Positions 44,566 through 54,536 of a stretch of 64,000 nucleotides of DNA are shown here, piece after piece. The stretch lies in NCBI GenBank assembly GCA_030247855.1, contig JAPDRN010000086.1, positions 62,001 through 126,000 of the forward strand. Reading direction: 5' to 3'. The DNA is from Knufia peltigerae (lineage: Eukaryota; Ascomycota; Eurotiomycetes; Chaetothyriales; Trichomeriaceae). Within the stretch, counting starts at the first letter, position 1. The number at the start of each line of letters is the position of its first letter. The translations under genes were made by a program, and so were the position numbers. The notes below the pieces were generated by a model that had not been told where the DNA came from, did no database searches, and saw only the letters and a list, made by a program, of their open reading frames with translations.

Positions 44566-45545
44566 CTAAAGAGAGTAGCAACGTTCGCCCATTGATTGGT
44601 GCTTTGGTCGCGAGGAGGAAGCCCTTTGTATAAGGATCATGGATACGTTGTTTTGTTTGTATTGTGATATCGTGCGACAAGTACCTGAAAGTGAACCTCG
44701 CTTGATTCTCGAACATTTTCTTCGGCGTGATATGAATCTCGGTGGTGTTCCCGAATAATGTTGATCTTGTTGAGGTTATATTGTTGACATCTTTGTATTG
44801 AACTCGATGGCGTCTCCCGGCACCAATGGTACGACTTGTGTTTGCGTCATTGTGGTTTGTAATATCTCAGTGATATCGGATTTGACATGTGCTGATATTG
44901 CTTGAATGAATGACTTTGACTCGTAAAGCCTTCAGTGTGATTCCCAAGGCTTATGAGGTGACCTCTGTTCCATCGATAACCAGTGTCATCAAATGATTTG
45001 ATTGTATGATGTGGCTCATTTTGTGATGGAGAGTGTATTGATTCCATATGCTCATATATTTGACCGACTGCGATTTTCTGCTCGGCAGGTGTTGACCGAT
45101 TTTGACAGATTCTGGTTGGCAGTGACCGAAAAGAAGTCCTTGCTCGAAGCCGTGTTCCTAGGTATCGGAAAGAAGAAGGAAGAGTTCTTAGGATTTTAGG
45201 AAGCGGAGCGAGAGTGATAGAGTGTGACTCGAGAAGGGAGAAGAACGTTTCGTAGGATTCTTGGGTGGTCGGAGTCGGAGGAAGAGACAACTGCAACAAG
45301 CAGCGAAGAAGTCTTAGGAATCATAGGTGGTCGAGGTCGAAATAACAATAGTCGTTCCTGAGTCGCCGTTGGGGGAAGCTTTCAGGATTGAAATTGGTAT
45401 GGCTGGTCAGGTCTGCCTGCCACTCCCGCGATTGTAAGAACTTGGCTTGACAACCCAGAGTGATTCCACAGGGCACCTGACGAGTCAGCCGGTGCAAACG
45501 CATCTCAGCCCCCGTGGAGTTCACGACAGGACGCTTATCCACGAT
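44566..45545. other. Intergenic region, no gene seen
   Basis: About 1 kb downstream of the DUF6640-type gene. AT-rich, with only featureless open frames (such as 45299-44847 minus). Confidence 0.45.
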
Positions 45546-45945
45546 TTAGGGATTCACTGAGATACGCCGCGAGAAGGCAGAGTCCGCAGCTGCGTTAGGC
45601 TCGGCGTAGGGCACGGGGCTTCCACCCCTTTGGCTTATAGCATACCGGGTGATGGTATGCTGAATGCCTGCCCTCCTTGACAGGACGCTCGAAACCCTCT
45701 GCAACCCGAACCTTCCTCTTGCTGAGGTCAAGTCTCCCTCGGGAGCAAGGGAAGATTCGTTGCGGACCCCGCCGCTTTGGCTCGAGTGGCCTGGGGTCGA
45801 CCCACGAGCAGTCACACTGCTCGGGGCATGGCTTGGCTGCACCCCATTGCCAACGCTCCATCTAAGAGGTTGGCCGCCATCGATAGACCTCGCCAGTTGG
45901 AGCTGGCTCAGGTCTGTCGAGCCAGTGCCCCAAAAGAGAGGCAAA
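45546..45945. ncRNA. Candidate structured non-coding RNA, class unknown
   Basis: A GC-rich stretch flanked by more AT-rich sequence and lacking a recognisable protein. Perfect or near-perfect stems are packed together: 45615-45618 with 45625-45628; GCATACC (45640-45646) with GGTATGC (45654-45660); CGAGCAGT (45805-45812) with ACTGCTCG (45816-45823). A closed domain follows: GGGCA (45824-45828) pairs with TGCCC (45926-45930) and encloses two hairpins, GCCAAC (45849-45854) with GTTGGC (45869-45874), and CTGGCTC (45903-45909) with GAGCCAG (45919-45925). A minus-strand open frame of 132 codons spans it but looks accidental. I could not match it to RNase P, RNase MRP, SRP, U3 or telomerase RNA by eye. 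Strand is undetermined. Confidence 0.45.
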
Positions 45946-46784
45946 GAAGTTGCAAGCCATGTTGGGGACGGGGAGAATGCTGTCTAGATGTTAGTCAGGG
46001 GACATTACTTTGGAAGTCAGGCTTACGCTGCAGGAAGGGTTGTGACAAGGAAGAGAGAGGGAGGAGATGGAAGGCGGTGTTGAAAGTTGGGAGGTCGCTA
46101 TCAGCATGTCAGAATAGGCACAAGTATCTTGTGTATGGTGACTTACTTGAGAGTATTGGAGGTTTCTTTTGCAAGAAACCAAGCGGAAGTGTTAGAATTG
46201 GGGTATGGAGAAAGAGAGAGAAGAGAAACATTTTCGACTTCGGGGGGACATCACAGGTACTTATCGGATCTCACTGGAGACCCTCCGTCACATCGGCGGA
46301 CGGCGGAGCAGCATGTTCGTTGTCTTGAGACAGAGAGTTCCTGGGCGAGAATTGATCAACGAGTCGGAATCATGTCTATTGTAGGAATGGGTCTGTGTGA
46401 GAGGGCGGCTCCAAATTTGTATAGGGTGCCATTGGACAGGATGGGCGATCCAAGGCAAAAAGGCTCACTGTTCTCAAATGTGAAAAAAACATAGAGTCCA
46501 TAACGGCAACATCGTGAGGCTGAGGGTCGGGAATGATATCCATACAACGAGGCTGAAACATCCAGTATTGGCTGCGCTTGGCGGCGGAACTCCGGCATAT
46601 CTCGCGAACCTGAAAATGAGAAAGGCGCAGAGTCCGAAATCCCCCGCCAATGCAAACATACTTTGTCTCATGTGGAATCACACTCCGCACAGAGTGGGCT
46701 GGGAGTTCAAGTCAGAGCAATGCAGGACGATCATCGGAAGGACAGAGTTTGTTGGGCAGGATTAAGAAGAAGAACACCTTGTCA
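45946..46784. other. Region beside the structured segment, no protein gene seen
   Basis: Includes another 8-bp perfect hairpin near 46160-46181 (GGTTTCTT...AAGAAACC) and may belong to the same transcript as the structured segment. Open frames up to 183 codons on the + strand (45777-46328) have no recognisable content. Confidence 0.35.
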
Positions 46785-47781
46785 TCAATGATCAATTTTC
46801 AGTGAGAAATCTACATGTGGTACACCTTGATGCACCGCACTGGTAGAGATGATGTCGATGTCTATAGGCTAGGATCAGTCATGCACATAGGGAGAAAGTA
46901 GGCGCAATCTTACCATTATTGATGTACTCTTTGACATTGGCCTCCGTTAACCCACCGCTGCTCTCCAACAGTACTTGCCTTTTGCCTTGCCACCGTTCTT
47001 TCAAGCTTCGTGCAGCTACTTTGAGACCCTCACCGTCAAAGTTATCCAGCATAACAACATCTGCACCTGCTTCAATGGCCTCATCCGCGTCGTTCTCGGT
47101 CTGAACTTCCACCTCGATCTTGAGGGCGAAGCCACCAACTGCCCTTGCCGCTTTGACAGCATTGGTGATGCTGCCTTTGGCCCATATGTGATTGTCCTTT
47201 AGCATGATCATGCTGCTCAAGTCGTGTCTGTGCCCATCGATTCCTCCAACCAACATACCATACTTTTCGACCAGCCTGAATCCAGGTGTAGTCTTTCTCG
47301 TTCCCGCAAGAACTCCCTTGTAGCCTGCACCCCGTACTAGCTCGAGCATCTTTCGACTCTTTGACGCCACGCCACTGCACCTGGCTAGGGCGTTCAACGC
47401 AACTCTTTCCCCCAATAACAGTTTGCGAGTTGGGCCCTTAACTGTAGCAACCTTGATCTTGCCTCCTGATTTCGCAGGATCTAGGGATTCACCTTCAGCA
47501 TGATGCCACTCCACCGTGCAATCTAGTTGGCGGAAGACCTCGTCGAAGAAAGGAACACCAGCAAGAACTCCAGCGGATTTACAAAGCAGCTGGGCTGTTC
47601 GAGGGCTTGATCCAACCACAAAGCCACCATAGTCAAACGACGGCGTGTCTTCTGCAAGCCACTGGGTAATTTCGGTGGTGAAATGTGACGGGAGAAGGTC
47701 TGCAAGGGAGCCGTGGGAGAGACTGGCATCGGTCGGAAGAGGAAGCTCGGTAGGCAGAGGAGCGCTGTTTTTGGAGGACAT
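46785..47781 (-). CDS. BNA6: Nicotinate-nucleotide pyrophosphorylase (quinolinate phosphoribosyltransferase)
   Basis: Two exons, 47781-46914 and 46861-46785, joined as NN|DIDIISTSAVHQG, give 314 aa. It converts quinolinate and PRPP to nicotinate mononucleotide, the last committed step of de novo NAD synthesis from tryptophan. Signatures are VVGSSPRTAQLLCKSAGVLAG, VEWHHAEGESLD, GERVALNALARCSGVAS, AGTRKTTPGFRLVEKYGMLVGG (substrate-binding Arg/Lys), HRHDLSSMIMLKDNHI, IEVEVQTENDADEAIEAGADVVMLDNF and VLLESSGGL. The ending SAVHQGVPHVDFSLKI is also usual. The ATG at 47781 was chosen over 47844 because the longer form would add a signal-peptide-like lead unsuited to a cytosolic enzyme; the upstream choice would imply targeting and cannot be fully excluded. 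Confidence 0.94.
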
Positions 47782-48696
47782 TGCTGCAGAGGTCGAATGT
47801 ATGCTACAGAGAACAATGAATGAACCCAAGAGATTAAGCAGCAAGATTCAGAATCACAAAGTCTTCGACAATCGGGATTCTTTTCTTGGTCGTGTTGGCC
47901 ACGGGCCGCGAACTCTTCCGCACTTATCGATAACGCCTGGAGTGTCGACCCCGTATTCGTATCCTCTCGGAAAAGGGAAAACTAAATAGTCCGGGGCTGA
48001 ACATCAAGGTACCTACGATATCTCTATGTACAATGCACTCACGAGTCTGATGTAAGGATGACTGTCAACAAGGTCTAGACAAATGATTTCCAAGCAACCA
48101 GACGTGCTTCTACTAGCATTGAAGCGACCTGAAGAGCCAGAAAGCGGCATAGAAGTTCACAGAAATAAAGACTCAGTACACCCTGCGCCGCTCATCAGCG
48201 TCACTCGTCACCGCAATTGAAAGTATCAAGTCCCTACTGCGATGCGGACAAAAGTTTTGAGGTGATCTCACCAGATGCGGGCAACGGTTCAAACATCTGA
48301 ATATGTATCTGCATTTAGGAAGAAAGAGTAAGTCATAAGTCGCATTGCGAATCCGCTTTCCAATTTGAAAAACCTCTGCTCCAGCGTTCGCTAAAAGTTG
48401 CTCATGGTCGAAAAGACCATACTCTGCAGAGGCCAGTCTGAGCATTATTTGCCACTCTGTATACAGGCAGAAGGCTTCAGAATTTGATCTCGTATTCATT
48501 AAAAGAGAGGACTTTTGTCAGAGTCCATCGCCATCGGTGCCATGCGACTATGCGTTGTATCTCTAAATTGTCTCTCGTGATTCTCCAAGCTTTGGATCTC
48601 CTGGATCTCGGAAGCGATGCGAAGCTGCTTCAACCTGAGTCACTTCACTCAGAAACATGACAACCGCCCGCTGTGCCGATGACTTGAAGCCGCGGT
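47782..48696. other. Intergenic region, no firm gene
   Basis: Upstream of the QPRT gene. A 108-codon minus-strand open frame (48499-48173) is present but has no recognisable content or neighbours supporting it. Confidence 0.4.
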
Positions 48697-48923
48697 CCAT
48701 ATGCGGCAATGTATCGGGATATTCACAGCAGAATACGAGCTTCGTACGACATATCGACATATCACTCCGTGCAAACTCCACAGACCTGGTTACCTAGCGA
48801 TGCAGTACCTGTCAACGACATGGAAAGGTACTCAGCATGCGGAGTCACGTAGTACGAAGTGGTTTATTATTGTACGAAGTCGGGATATTCTGCTGTACAA
48901 TACCCCGATATGTTGCCCCATGG
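48697..48923. repeat. MITE-like element with long imperfect terminal inverted repeats
   Basis: The two ends of this 227-bp stretch are inverted copies of each other over about 50 nt. The left end reads CCATATGCGGCAATGTATCG from 48697; the reverse complement of the right end, from 48923, reads CCATGGGGCAACATATCGGG. Further in, the left has ACAGCAGAATA, later CTTCGTAC, and the right (reverse complement) has the same two blocks at matching spacing. About 110 bp of unrelated sequence separates the arms. There is no coding capacity. No clear target-site duplication was seen. It lies about 170 bp upstream of the hydrolase start, so it may carry part of that promoter. Confidence 0.55.
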
Positions 48924-49093
48924 GCAACTCCATGCGTACTTGCATCACTCAGCGATCCTCTCCTTTATATTTGACACAAGGCACAACACTGAGACCAGCA
49001 GAGGAACAAACATCACAGAACTGGGCTGCCTGGTCAGGATAAAGAGGATTAAACTCCTTTAACATTTTTCTTCCAAGAAACAACCGACTCAGC

Positions 49094-50818
49094 ATGACCG
49101 CCGTCAAGAACCTCATAGTCGAGCGTGATGTCTCCATTCCAATGGACGACGGTATCTCAATCAAATGTGATATATTTCGACCTAACAACGATCAGCCAGC
49201 CCCAGTAATCATGACACTGGGTCCTTACGCCAAAGGCGCGCCCTACTCTGTCCAGTTTGCTCCCCAGTGGAAGTGGTTCATTGAAACCCATCCGGACATG
49301 CTACCGGGGTCGAGCAGAGAGTTTATCAACTGGGAGACCACCGACCCGGAGATGTGGGTTCCCTTGGGATATGTTTGTATCCGCGTGGATTCCCGTGGTG
49401 CTGGCCGAAGCCCTGGGCGTCTAGACATCTGGTCGCCTCGGGAAGTCAAAGACTACCATGATGCAATTGAATGGGCGGCTGCGCAGCCCTGGAGCACCGG
49501 CAAAGTCGGCCTGAATGGAATCTCCTACTATGCCATCAACCAGTGGTTGGTTGCGTCTACCCAGCCACCACATCTGACTTGCATCATACCCTGGGAAGGC
49601 GCCTCGAACTTTTACCGCGAGATCGCTCGTCACGGCGGGATCCATTCCAACGGTTTCGTGGAGACTTGGTACCCTCGACAGGTTGTCTCTGTACAGCATG
49701 GTAATCCAAACTCCATCCTCGACCCCTGGTTAAATGACCGAGTTAGTGGGCCGGACGTCTACGACGATGAACAGCTGCGACAGAACCGAGCAGATCCAAT
49801 CCAAGACGTCCTAACTCGCCCGCTCGAAGATGAGTGGTATCTTGCAAGAACTCCAGATTGGAGCAAAGTCACGGTTCCCTTCCTCAGTGCTGCAAGTCTA
49901 GGAGGCCATGGTCTTCATGCTCGTGGCAACTTTGAGGCTTTCACTTCGGCCGCATCGACTCAAAAGTGGCTGGAAACACACGTCGGCCGGCACGAGGAGT
50001 TGTTCTACTTGGAGTACGGAATGGCCCTCCAACAACGATTTCTGGATCACTTCTTGAAAGGTGCGGATAATGGATGGGACAAGGAGGAGCCTGTGCTCCT
50101 GACGCTAAGAAGGCCATTCACCACTGATGTCGAGCAGCGCAAGGAAAAATCGTGGCCCTTGCCAGACACAAAGTGGACCAAAGCCTACCTGGATGCAAGT
50201 TGCCAACAGCTCTCGTGGAAACCAATACCAAAGTCCTCCAACGCCACCTTTAAAGCCCTAGAAGGTAGCATTACCTTCTGCACTGAGCCACTCGACCGCG
50301 AAATGGAAGTCACTGGCCCCCTCGCTCTGAAATTGTATGTGTCATCGAGCACGACGGATGTCGATATCTTCGTCACATTCCAAGCATTCTCACCCGACGG
50401 TCGCGAGGTTGACTTCCAAGGTACTGTCGACCCTCACACGCCACTTTCTCAAGGCTGGCTACGTGGCAGCCACCGCAAACTCGACCTCAAAAAGACACTA
50501 CCCTATCGTCCGTATCACAGTCACGACGAGCTACAGCCCTTGACCCCCGGTGACATCTACGAACTCGATGTCGAGCTTTGGCCTGCGAGCGTGATCCTCC
50601 CAGCTGGGTTCCATTGGGCTCTTTGGATAAGTGGTCAAGACTTCCAACGACCACTCCCACCAGAGGCGCCTAACGAGGCGTGGATAGCGCGTGGTTCAGG
50701 TCCGTGGCTGCACAATAGTGAACAAGATCGACCAAAGAGCATTTTCGGGGGCACCACCACCCTGTACACTGGAGGAGGCTTCGGGTCTTATCTCTATCTC
50801 CCAATCATAGAGAAGTGA
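49094..50818 (+). CDS. CocE/NonD-type alpha/beta hydrolase (X-Pro dipeptidyl-peptidase S15 family)
   Basis: A single exon of 574 aa. The N-terminal hydrolase half has IPMDDGISIKCDIFRP, YVCIRVDSRGAGRSPG, and VGLNGISYYAINQW with the nucleophile Ser144 in G-x-S-Y. The later ASLGGHGLHARGNFEAF corresponds to the cap-side motif of the family, and GRHEELFYLEY near 345 to the region holding the catalytic His. The C-terminal third is the jelly-roll X-Pro-DPP domain: EVTGPLALKLYVSSSTTDVD and GDIYELDVELWPAS. No signal peptide, so cytosolic. Members include cocaine esterase, glutaryl-7-ACA acylase and peptidases; the substrate here is unknown. The MITE-like element lies directly upstream. Confidence 0.88.
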   Translation: MTAVKNLIVERDVSIPMDDGISIKCDIFRPNNDQPAPVIMTLGPYAKGAPYSVQFAPQWKWFIETHPDMLPGSSREFINWETTDPEMWVPLGYVCIRVDSRGAGRSPGRLDIWSPREVKDYHDAIEWAAAQPWSTGKVGLNGISYYAINQWLVASTQPPHLTCIIPWEGASNFYREIARHGGIHSNGFVETWYPRQVVSVQHGNPNSILDPWLNDRVSGPDVYDDEQLRQNRADPIQDVLTRPLEDEWYLARTPDWSKVTVPFLSAASLGGHGLHARGNFEAFTSAASTQKWLETHVGRHEELFYLEYGMALQQRFLDHFLKGADNGWDKEEPVLLTLRRPFTTDVEQRKEKSWPLPDTKWTKAYLDASCQQLSWKPIPKSSNATFKALEGSITFCTEPLDREMEVTGPLALKLYVSSSTTDVDIFVTFQAFSPDGREVDFQGTVDPHTPLSQGWLRGSHRKLDLKKTLPYRPYHSHDELQPLTPGDIYELDVELWPASVILPAGFHWALWISGQDFQRPLPPEAPNEAWIARGSGPWLHNSEQDRPKSIFGGTTTLYTGGGFGSYLYLPIIEK

Positions 50819-51772
50819 AAGACAGGGGCAAGGTCACGTCATGAGTACTCGAAAAATGATAGTCGAAGCAAGACTCTGGATGGCGTACGCCGTCCACCTG
50901 TTCCCAAAGTGGTTTAGTGTCAATAAACCCCCCTATCCAACACCATGTTCTGCAGCCTCGTCTCACCATGGTTCAAAACCTCGTCCACGCGTTGCATATC
51001 CATTCAATCTACGCAATCTAGTATTCGTCGCTCATTGTACGCAAAGGATGCAGATCGAATGAATTTTGGTGGAACCAATTGTATCGCTTTTACTTACCCT
51101 TCCTAAACAAAGGAGCCTAGTCATTTTTCCGCAAACGGGTGTACAAGTTTCGAGATGGCACACGAAACCAGTGGCTCACTTACATCAGAATTGACGCATT
51201 CTCGTAGATTCGAGATCTGACGGGCATAACAAATATCCACGTTCATGAAAATAGCGTAGAGTCTTCGTCTACGCCACTATGAACCCCAGGTGCAGCTATG
51301 TACGGCGAACTATTCAACCGCCCCACGCAACTCCATTCTGCCTCGTCGCTTTATTAAAAAAGTCCTTTCTCACCTCAGTGTTCTCAACGCAGATACCATG
51401 TTTTTCCAATGGCTGCGAATGTAGGCCTACTCAATCCATCAGGTGCCTTTGATGGCTAACATAAAAATGTCAAGATTACCTGGTGAGCTATGGACCTATC
51501 TTCGGGCTCCATTCATCGTTATTGTCTCATGTCGTCTCACAAAGAACAATCGATTCTGATATTCAGCATAATGATGGACTTTATCTAACAATCTGCGTTT
51601 TGACGATGCAAACGGACAACAAAGATGGATGTATTCATCTGCTCTACTGTTTTCAACCTTTCCATCTAGGCGATTTGTATTTTTTTTTCTTCCTCCTGTA
51701 GATTATTCGACACAGTCAATTCATTACATACCTGATCTCATTTCACATTATCCTTCTCGACACTACATCACA
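50819..51772. other. Intergenic region, no gene seen
   Basis: About 950 bp between same-strand genes. A T-run near 51680-51690 precedes the kinase start. Nothing else recognised. Confidence 0.45.
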
Positions 51773-53774
51773 ATGCGCTGGCGCCGAATAGCTCAACCTG
51801 CTAATCAACTAGAAACACCCGACCTCAATGAGGCTGGATACCTTGTCCCGGAGACGGCGCGAACTCGACAGGAACGGCAACTGTACAGGCGAGACTGGTT
51901 GGCCGCAAGAATCAGAAGAGGAGCGTTTGGAAAGAAGAAGGAGGACAGGCAGTTCATGCTGAAATTCCTCTTGTTTGAGAGAGACAATGCCGACGACGAA
52001 GAATGGGGCCCAGTCCGAATGCTCGGGTCCGGGTCTTACGGACACGTTGGACTCTGGCAGAAACGCGACGGTACCAATAAAATTGTGGATGAACTGGCTC
52101 TCAAAGAGGATGACATGGATGAGATTTTACAATGGAGAGAGGTTGAGTACGCCGGCTTTGAACGCTTGCTGAAGGAAGTTGTGATTCAAAAGGACCTCAA
52201 CTTCAAGGACGAGAGTGTGGCGCCACATGTGCGAGGCTACAAGTTCATGATAGACAAGCCCGATCGGTCCGTCGGGAGGTATCGTACGTACCTCGAGTAC
52301 TGCGGCCACGGAACCCTGGCACGGCTGGTCCGCGCATATCGAGCGTGGGACACACATCTTCCCGAGGTCTTTATCTGGCACGTCTTCTACCGACTTGCCA
52401 GTTCGTGCGAGGCGCTGCGCGATACCCCACCACCGGACAGTCTGGCGTGGCCATGGCTCATGACCATGGAGGACCGCAGCGATGGATACTGTATCCACAT
52501 GGACATCAAACCGGCCAACATCCTTCTAGATTACGCCCCGGAAGATCCCCAGGAGCACGACTTTCCCCAGACCAAGTTGGGAGACTATGGGATTGCCACC
52601 TACACCAGCAGTAAGTAGATTCTCCATTCTCGGCAGTAATGGCAGTACCTCGAGAGCTTTGTTCTGCCAGAGTTGTCATTTATCGTCAGCATTCTAACAT
52701 GATTCCATCACAGACGAGGACCCGTTCAACCCTTCCCAGTACTGGTGGCGACGAACAGATCAATATGCACCTCCGGTAAAGACCACCATCCCTTTGACTC
52801 CTCTCCTTCCACACCCGCGACTGACACTATTTCGCAGGAACAACTTTCTTACGGAGTTCATTGGAATATCCCTGCAACAGGGGGGTGGACGAGGATAGAC
52901 GATGATAAAGGCCGTCGACTCAATTACAAACAAGCCAAGCTGATGCAAAAGAAAAAGCACAATGGTCCTGGTGACGACCACGATGTTCTTTTCGATCATG
53001 CACTTAATGTGAGCAGCGGCAGTACCAGCGTGGGTTTTTTTTACAGCATAGCATATTCTAACTAGCCCTTTTTGTTTGTCTCTGCAGATTTACGGCGTCG
53101 GTGCGACGATGCTCAATCTCCTCACCCTCCGTGGCCGAGAGGACATTCGTCACACGCGTGCTCGCACCACCCAGGAGTTCAAGCGAAACGGCAACCACCA
53201 GCTCTCGGGAGTCAGGACCAAGAAGCCGGGCGTCTACAGCAGCCGCCTCCGTCGTCTGATCCATCGATGTCTCGACCCCAATCCGGCCGCACGCCCGACG
53301 CAACTCGAACTGCTCGACGAAACACGGTTCGGTCTTCGTCTGGCCGAACGGAGACTGCGAAAGGCTCGGAGCGAAGCCCGAGCAACAGCAGCGGCGGCTA
53401 CGCTTGCTCCCAACAACGCCGCCACCAACAACAACGCAGCAGCAGCAGCAGGGGCCGCCGACCAAAATCACGACGAAGTGCCCGAGCACTCGGAAAAGGT
53501 ATTTTTCCAGGGTCACGAAATCAACGACATGCCTCTGGGTGACGCCCACTTCCGCCCCAAAGCCTGGGAGATTACGTATCTGATGACCGGAGAGTTCGTC
53601 AACCCGGACGTTCGCCGCCTTCGACTCCCGATGGAAAAGTACGGACACTTCCCACCGAATTGGTTCGAGCCGGAGAATGACTGGAAAACACTCTACGACC
53701 GGTCGGACAGTGGAAGGAGATGGTTCAAAGATCCTCGGCCACAGCCGCAGCCCCAACCCCAACCCCAACAACAT

Positions 53775-53812
<38 letters not shown>

Positions 53813-54065
53813 ATCGCAACAGGGATTACACCCGATGCGACCGCTGTTACCTATTCCGGCTCACTTGTTGGCTCAACCTCCGCCTCAGATGAACCGCAGA
53901 TATCCTGCGGGAGATCCTAGAAACTTGCAACAACAGCCACGCCAGACCCCGTTACAGACTCAGCTACAACAACAACTGCCACAGCAACAGCAGCAACAAC
54001 AGCAACCACGACGTCAAACACGATTACAGGCTCGGCTACAGCAGCAGCAGCAGCAGCAGCCCTAA
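51773..54065 (+). CDS. Divergent protein kinase with C-terminal polyglutamine tail
   Basis: Four exons, 51773-52610, 52714-52775, 52838-53008 and 53088-54065, all in phase, give 682 aa. Kinase signs: glycine loop LGSGSYGHVGLW, a Lys in ELALKEDD, catalytic loop HMDIKPANIL (His242, Asp244, Lys246, Asn249), and LGDYGIA (Asp271-Tyr-Gly) where DFG is usual. A short activation region (DEDPFNPSQYWWRRTDQYAPPEQLSYG) carries an APPE-like motif, then DIYGVGATMLNLLT-type helix F and HRCLDPNPAARPTQLELL (helix I). Key catalytic residues are thus present, so activity is possible. After residue 420 come Ala/Asn repeats, an ordered stretch (GHEINDMPLGDAHFRPKAWEITYLMTG) and a Gln/Pro tail encoded by CAG/CAA repeats at about 53740-54060. 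Pathway unknown. Confidence 0.82.
53740..54062 (+). repeat. CAG/CAA microsatellite-like repeats encoding polyglutamine
   Basis: Three blocks of mainly CAG and CAA codons in the kinase's last exon (near 53775-53820, 53965-54005 and 54039-54060), mixed with CCG/CCA codons. Length is likely to vary between strains. Confidence 0.8.
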
Positions 54066-54536
54066 ACACTCGGCGCTGGCGGTACACATGAAATTAGAGG
54101 GGGCCAACTCGGTTCTCTTCGTTTGAAAAATCATCTTCATATTTCATACTCTGTACAAACGTTCTTGCTGCGAATTTATTTGTCATTGTGAAGCCATCGT
54201 GATATAGACCATTCATCATCTAATCCACTCATAGGTCGTGACTCTTTGCAAGTACAAAAGACGATTTCGAAAAGTAAAAAGTAAAGAATACGCCGTTCGC
54301 TCATGCATCCGTTTCGTGGTAGACAGGGAAAAAAATGGCCAAGTCTTCTTTACACTCTTGTCCTTCCCGTAGTTCACACATCCCGGACTTAGTTCCTGTT
54401 CGCTATGCCGTGCCATGCTGATTCCAAGCCAAAGAAAAAACAAATAAATCATCACTCATGTCCGAGGTTTTTCAACCTGTTCACCCTGCAGATAGAGGGA
54501 GGGAGTCATGGACAAGGAAAAACAAAAGAAAGGTTC
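54066..54536. other. Convergent intergenic region, no gene seen
   Basis: 470 bp between the stops of the kinase (+) and the Pol III subunit (-). Nothing recognised. Confidence 0.5.

Noticed and set aside
45546..45944. 132-codon minus-strand open frame over the structured segment
   Set aside because: Composition is biased by GC-rich stems, no domain or intron structure; the base-pairing explains the region better.
45546..45945. Assignment of the structured segment as RNase P or SRP RNA
   Set aside because: I could not find the conserved P4 pairing sequences of RNase P or the helix 8 motif of SRP RNA on either strand, so no class is claimed.
48173..48499. 108-codon minus-strand open frame
   Set aside because: No recognisable family, no supporting splice structure, in an otherwise empty intergenic region.
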